From contig NZ_ALJL01000024.1 in NCBI RefSeq assembly GCF_000287675.1, positions 62,001-126,000 of the forward strand: a DNA stretch of 64,000 nt. Direction: 5' to 3'. The position numbers and the translations under genes are program-made. Below, piece by piece: positions 61,699-64,000 of this stretch (within the stretch, counting starts at the first letter, position 1; every line of letters starts with the position of its first letter). The DNA is from Lachnoanaerobaculum sp. ICM7. Its GTDB lineage: Bacteria > Bacillota > Clostridia > Lachnospirales > Lachnospiraceae. The notes under the pieces were generated by a model that made no database searches, was not told the origin of the DNA, and saw nothing but the letters and a program-made list of their open reading frames with translations.

Positions 61699-62151
61699 TT
61701 ATAGTTCGAACTTTTTCCAATCATCTACTGATTCTATTATCGGTATCAGACTGTCAATTTCAAAATATTCTTTTTCAATAGGGTCGGCATAACCGTCAAC
61801 AATCAATACTCCGGTGCATCTTATATTAGCATTATCATCTTTTATCTCTATAATTTCAAGCCTATATGAGACCATAGGTTCCGACTCATAAATATAAAAT
61901 GTATCTTCTCTTTCATCACATTCTTCCAATGTATTTACACTAAAAGTTTCTCCTACAAGATCTTTTGCACTGCTTTTGTTTGAATCTATACTGTTTATAC
62001 AAATAGACGGTATTATAATTTCACCTCTAAAATCGCCCTCTTTAAAACCTATATCTACAGACCACTCGCCGCTATCTTTATCAAATATAAGGCAACTCTG
62101 CCTGTCACTTAAATCATCTTCAAAACGGTACTTTTCACCTATCTTCAGCAT
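61699..62151 (-). CDS. Hypothetical protein
   Basis: A 150-residue acidic protein (MLKIGEKYRFEDDLSDRQSC; EWSVDIGFKEGDFRGEIIIP; VVDGYADPIEKEYFEIDSLI-like end). I cannot assign a family or function. ATG after AAAAGGAGTATAAA. Confidence 0.7.
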   Translation of the reverse strand: MLKIGEKYRFEDDLSDRQSCLIFDKDSGEWSVDIGFKEGDFRGEIIIPSICINSIDSNKSSAKDLVGETFSVNTLEECDEREDTFYIYESEPMVSYRLEIIEIKDDNANIRCTGVLIVDGYADPIEKEYFEIDSLIPIIESVDDWKKFEL

Positions 62152-62184
62152 TTTATACTCCTTTTTAAATATATTATATAATTT

Positions 62185-62502
62185 CTATTCTAACCTTTCC
62201 TCAAAACTAACCCCGATACATGGCCATTTTTTTAGAAATATCCAATTTTTATCTGTTACTACTTTAAGTATATCTGTATCAAACTTCTTTATTTCTTCTA
62301 TATTTGTTATCTCACCGCTGTAAACCGTACTCTTTTTATATGAAATATCTATACTCATATAGTCCTCATAACATGATAAAAACGCCATTATTCTAAGATT
62401 ATCTTTTTCATATGAATACCTGCAAAATCCCGCCTCTTTTTCAAAAAGATAGGAAGGCTCACTTTCAAAAAATTCAAAAAAATCAAGTTCATCATATTTC
62501 AT
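62185..62502 (-). CDS. Hypothetical protein, first gene of the small-gene array
   Basis: 105 residues (MKYDELDFFEFFESEPSYLF; ISYKKSTVYSGEITNIEEIK; KWPCIGVSFEERLE). No family recognised. Of two in-frame ATGs I prefer 62502 because GAGGTG is 7 bases upstream; 62508 is too close to it. No strong promoter is visible in the 72 bases up to the codY terminator. Confidence 0.66.
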   Translation of the reverse strand: MKYDELDFFEFFESEPSYLFEKEAGFCRYSYEKDNLRIMAFLSCYEDYMSIDISYKKSTVYSGEITNIEEIKKFDTDILKVVTDKNWIFLKKWPCIGVSFEERLE

Positions 62503-62574
62503 ATACATTCACCTCACACATATCTACTCTACTATATCACTAATATACAATCTGTATCTACTGTACTTTTTATA

Positions 62575-62599
62575 AAAAAAGAACCGGCAGTGCCGGTCC
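62575..62599 (-). terminator. Terminator of codY
   Basis: GAACCGGC-AGT-GCCGGTCC followed on the minus strand by TTTTTTTAT. Confidence 0.92.
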
Positions 62600-62613
62600 T
62601 TAGTATGTTAACT

Positions 62614-63399
62614 TTATTTGATACCCTGATCCTTCTTTACCTCTTCCAGCTCTGCAAATACCACATCGTTTATTACCTTGATGTAGGTACCCTTCATGCC
62701 GGATGACCTGCTTTCTATTACTCCTGCACTTTCAAATTTTCTTAGTGCATTTACTATCACCGATCTGGTGATTCCTACTCTGTCAGCTATCTTACTTGCT
62801 ACAAGCACACCTTCATTGCCGCTAAGCTCTTCAAAGATATGTATTATAGCTTCAAGTTCTGAAAAGCTTAATGTTGATATAGCAGACTTCACAATAGCAA
62901 TTTTTCTATTTTCTTCCGCATTCTCCTCATTAACACTTCTCATCATTTCAAGTCCTACCACTGTTGTACCATACTCACTAAGTATTATGTCATCTATATC
63001 AAAGCCCTTCTCCTCTTTGTAAATGAATACAGTACCAAGTCTTGAACCTGCAATATCAATCGGGCTGATAATAGCCTGAAATCTGTTTACATTTTCCTCG
63101 TCAAATCCAAGTGTTGCAAGATTAACATTTTCTTTTGTGGACAATATTGAGAGCAGTCTTTCATTCAGCATTTCATCTATAAAGCCGCCTACTTTATCAG
63201 CAATCAGCTCTGTAATCTCAGATGTACCATTATGTGTTCCAACTCCTAATACCTTTCCCTTTTTACTAATAACAAGACTATTTGCCTCGAGTATTTCTGA
63301 TAATACCTCACATATATCATTAAACACTACTTTCTGTGAATTATTATTGTGTAATAACTTGTTAATCTTTCTAGTCTTATCCAATAATTGTACACTCAT
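62614..63399 (-). CDS. codY: GTP/branched-chain amino acid-sensing global repressor CodY
   Basis: A 261-residue CodY: N-terminal GAF-type sensor domain (MSVQLLDKTRKINKLLHNNN; RLGTVFIYKEEKGFDIDDII) and a C-terminal winged helix (LVASKIADRVGITRSVIVNALRKFESAGVIESRSSGMKG). It controls amino-acid uptake and metabolism in response to nutrient state and is a plausible upstream regulator of the fermentation operons in this window. SD GGGGAGG at 9 bases. Confidence 0.97.
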   Translation of the reverse strand: MSVQLLDKTRKINKLLHNNNSQKVVFNDICEVLSEILEANSLVISKKGKVLGVGTHNGTSEITELIADKVGGFIDEMLNERLLSILSTKENVNLATLGFDEENVNRFQAIISPIDIAGSRLGTVFIYKEEKGFDIDDIILSEYGTTVVGLEMMRSVNEENAEENRKIAIVKSAISTLSFSELEAIIHIFEELSGNEGVLVASKIADRVGITRSVIVNALRKFESAGVIESRSSGMKGTYIKVINDVVFAELEEVKKDQGIK

Positions 63400-63452
63400 T
63401 CAAGAAAACCTCCCCTTAGAAAACAACGTATTTTCAATAAAGCTCACATTTA

Positions 63453-63591
63453 AATTTTAGCACAATTTGAATAAATGTACAACTTTTTTATATTATAATT
63501 CATATTATTTACTTATCTAAACTTATGTAATCCAAATGATATATTATTCCAATATAACACTTTATTTAAAATAACTGAATAAAGTTGTCAA
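63453..63591 (-). promoter_or_regulatory. Two codY promoters and a CodY-like box
   Basis: Proximal: TTGTAC (63477-63482), 17 bases, TAAAAT (63454-63459). Distal: TTGACA (63586-63591), 17 bases, TAAATA (63563-63568). AATTTTAGCACAATT (63453-63467) overlaps the proximal -10 and matches the CodY box AATTTTCWGAAAATT at 11 of 15 positions, suggesting autoregulation. Confidence 0.62.
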
Positions 63592-63620
63592 TTTTATATA
63601 TAATCTGATAATAATATTCA

Positions 63621-63645
63621 AAAAGGCGAAGTTTTCACCTCGCCT
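63621..63645 (-). terminator. Terminator of nagA
   Basis: On the minus strand GGCGAGGT-GAAA-ACTTCGCC (one G-U) followed by TTTTTG, 8 bases after the nagA stop. Confidence 0.85.
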
Positions 63646-63653
63646 CACACAAT

Positions 63654-64000
63654 TTATAATTCACTATATATTTCCTTGCCATGTACATACACAGCTTTTA
63701 TATTTAATGACTTATCCATCAATACCAGATCCGCATATTTTCCTTCTTCAATACTTCCGACTTTATCGTAAATTCCGATTTGTTTTGCAGGATTTATCGT
63801 AGCGGCAGCTATAGCATCCTCAAGTCTGATATGCATATCCTGTACAGCCCTCTTCATACATTCAAAAAGATTTGTAACCGAACCTGCAATAGTACCGTCC
63901 TCAAGTACGGCCTTTCTGCCGGTAACAAACACCTTCTGTCCGCCAAGAGTATACTCTCCGTCACTGAGTCCGCATGCTCTCATACTGTCACTTATAAGTA
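63654..64000 (-). CDS. nagA: N-acetylglucosamine-6-phosphate deacetylase (3' part)
   Basis: The last 115 codons of a NagA-type amidohydrolase, entering from the right edge. LISDSMRACGLSDGEYTLGG contains the active-site Asp of the family, and ATINPAKQIGIYDKVGSIEEGKYADLVLMD is the typical C-terminal segment. It removes acetate from GlcNAc-6-P on the way to fructose-6-P. The 5' part is outside the window. Confidence 0.93.
   Translation of the reverse strand, partial: LISDSMRACGLSDGEYTLGGQKVFVTGRKAVLEDGTIAGSVTNLFECMKRAVQDMHIRLEDAIAAATINPAKQIGIYDKVGSIEEGKYADLVLMDKSLNIKAVYVHGKEIYSEL

Overview
The window is about 64 kb of low-G+C DNA from an anaerobic, probably spore-forming Firmicute of the Lachnospiraceae type. 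The evidence is the AT-rich base composition, CodY, a GerW/YtfJ sporulation protein, an L27 with the Prp-cleaved N-terminal extension, ECF transporter genes next to truA, and reductive acyl-CoA fermentation operons. The family-level call is inference from gene content. Most genes lie on the minus strand. Many annotated starts were moved downstream to a codon with a good Shine-Dalgarno sequence (SD).

1-17.8 kb is mainly housekeeping: a DUF2344/radical SAM pair, a heterodimeric ABC exporter, uppP, ung, an orphan DUF364 gene, a TPP-riboswitch-controlled thiamine-precursor transporter (ThiXYZ plus a YkoF/MTH1187-like protein), a five-tRNA cluster in which every anticodon starts with C, the rplU-prp-rpmA-obgE-yhbY-nadD-yqeK-rsfS operon, gerW, and an IscR-like Rrf2 regulator with a clear palindromic operator at its promoter.

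17.8-18.5 kb has no ordinary genes but holds what I consider the most novel signal. Two consecutive minus-strand transcription units share one layout: a LytTR-type tandem direct repeat (9 bp, 12-bp gap, 9 bp), exactly 31 bp, a TATAAT box, a short non-coding or tiny-ORF transcript carrying GAGTGATAT-like repeats, and an intrinsic terminator. An EF-P-modification-type SDR gene follows on the plus strand.

19.6-39.7 kb is an amino-acid or aryl-acid fermentation island. It has two complete paralogous sets for reductive dehydration of 2-hydroxyacyl-CoA: activator, two-subunit dehydratase, type III CoA-transferase, acyl-CoA dehydrogenase, EtfB/EtfA, and a YkvI-family transporter. A GntR/FCD regulator lies between them. 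Set B (31.1-39.7 kb) has the gene order known from the Clostridium sporogenes fldAIBC-acdA-etfBA cluster. Set A (19.7-30 kb) is a hybrid: its second half (acyl-CoA ligase, dehydrogenase, EtfB, ferredoxin-fused EtfA) resembles the caffeyl-CoA reductase (Car) system of Acetobacterium. Near-identical ACTTGTATACAAGT sites stand before both halves of set A and probably bind the GntR protein.

40-55.5 kb holds a DUF5684 membrane protein, a Dus enzyme, two cell-surface proteins (a Cthe_2159-like lipoprotein and a cell-wall-binding-repeat protein), uxuBA for hexuronate breakdown, ahpC with a domain-swapped AhpF-like reductase, ecfA1-ecfA2-ecfT-truA, tRNA-Arg, a TraX-like protein and a MATE exporter.

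55.5-62.5 kb is an array of thirteen small minus-strand genes (SUKH, CbrC, DUF2262, YfbM, SF0329-like, a GNAT enzyme and unknowns) that looks like an immunity or accessory-gene island without a toxin in view. codY and the 3' part of nagA close the window.
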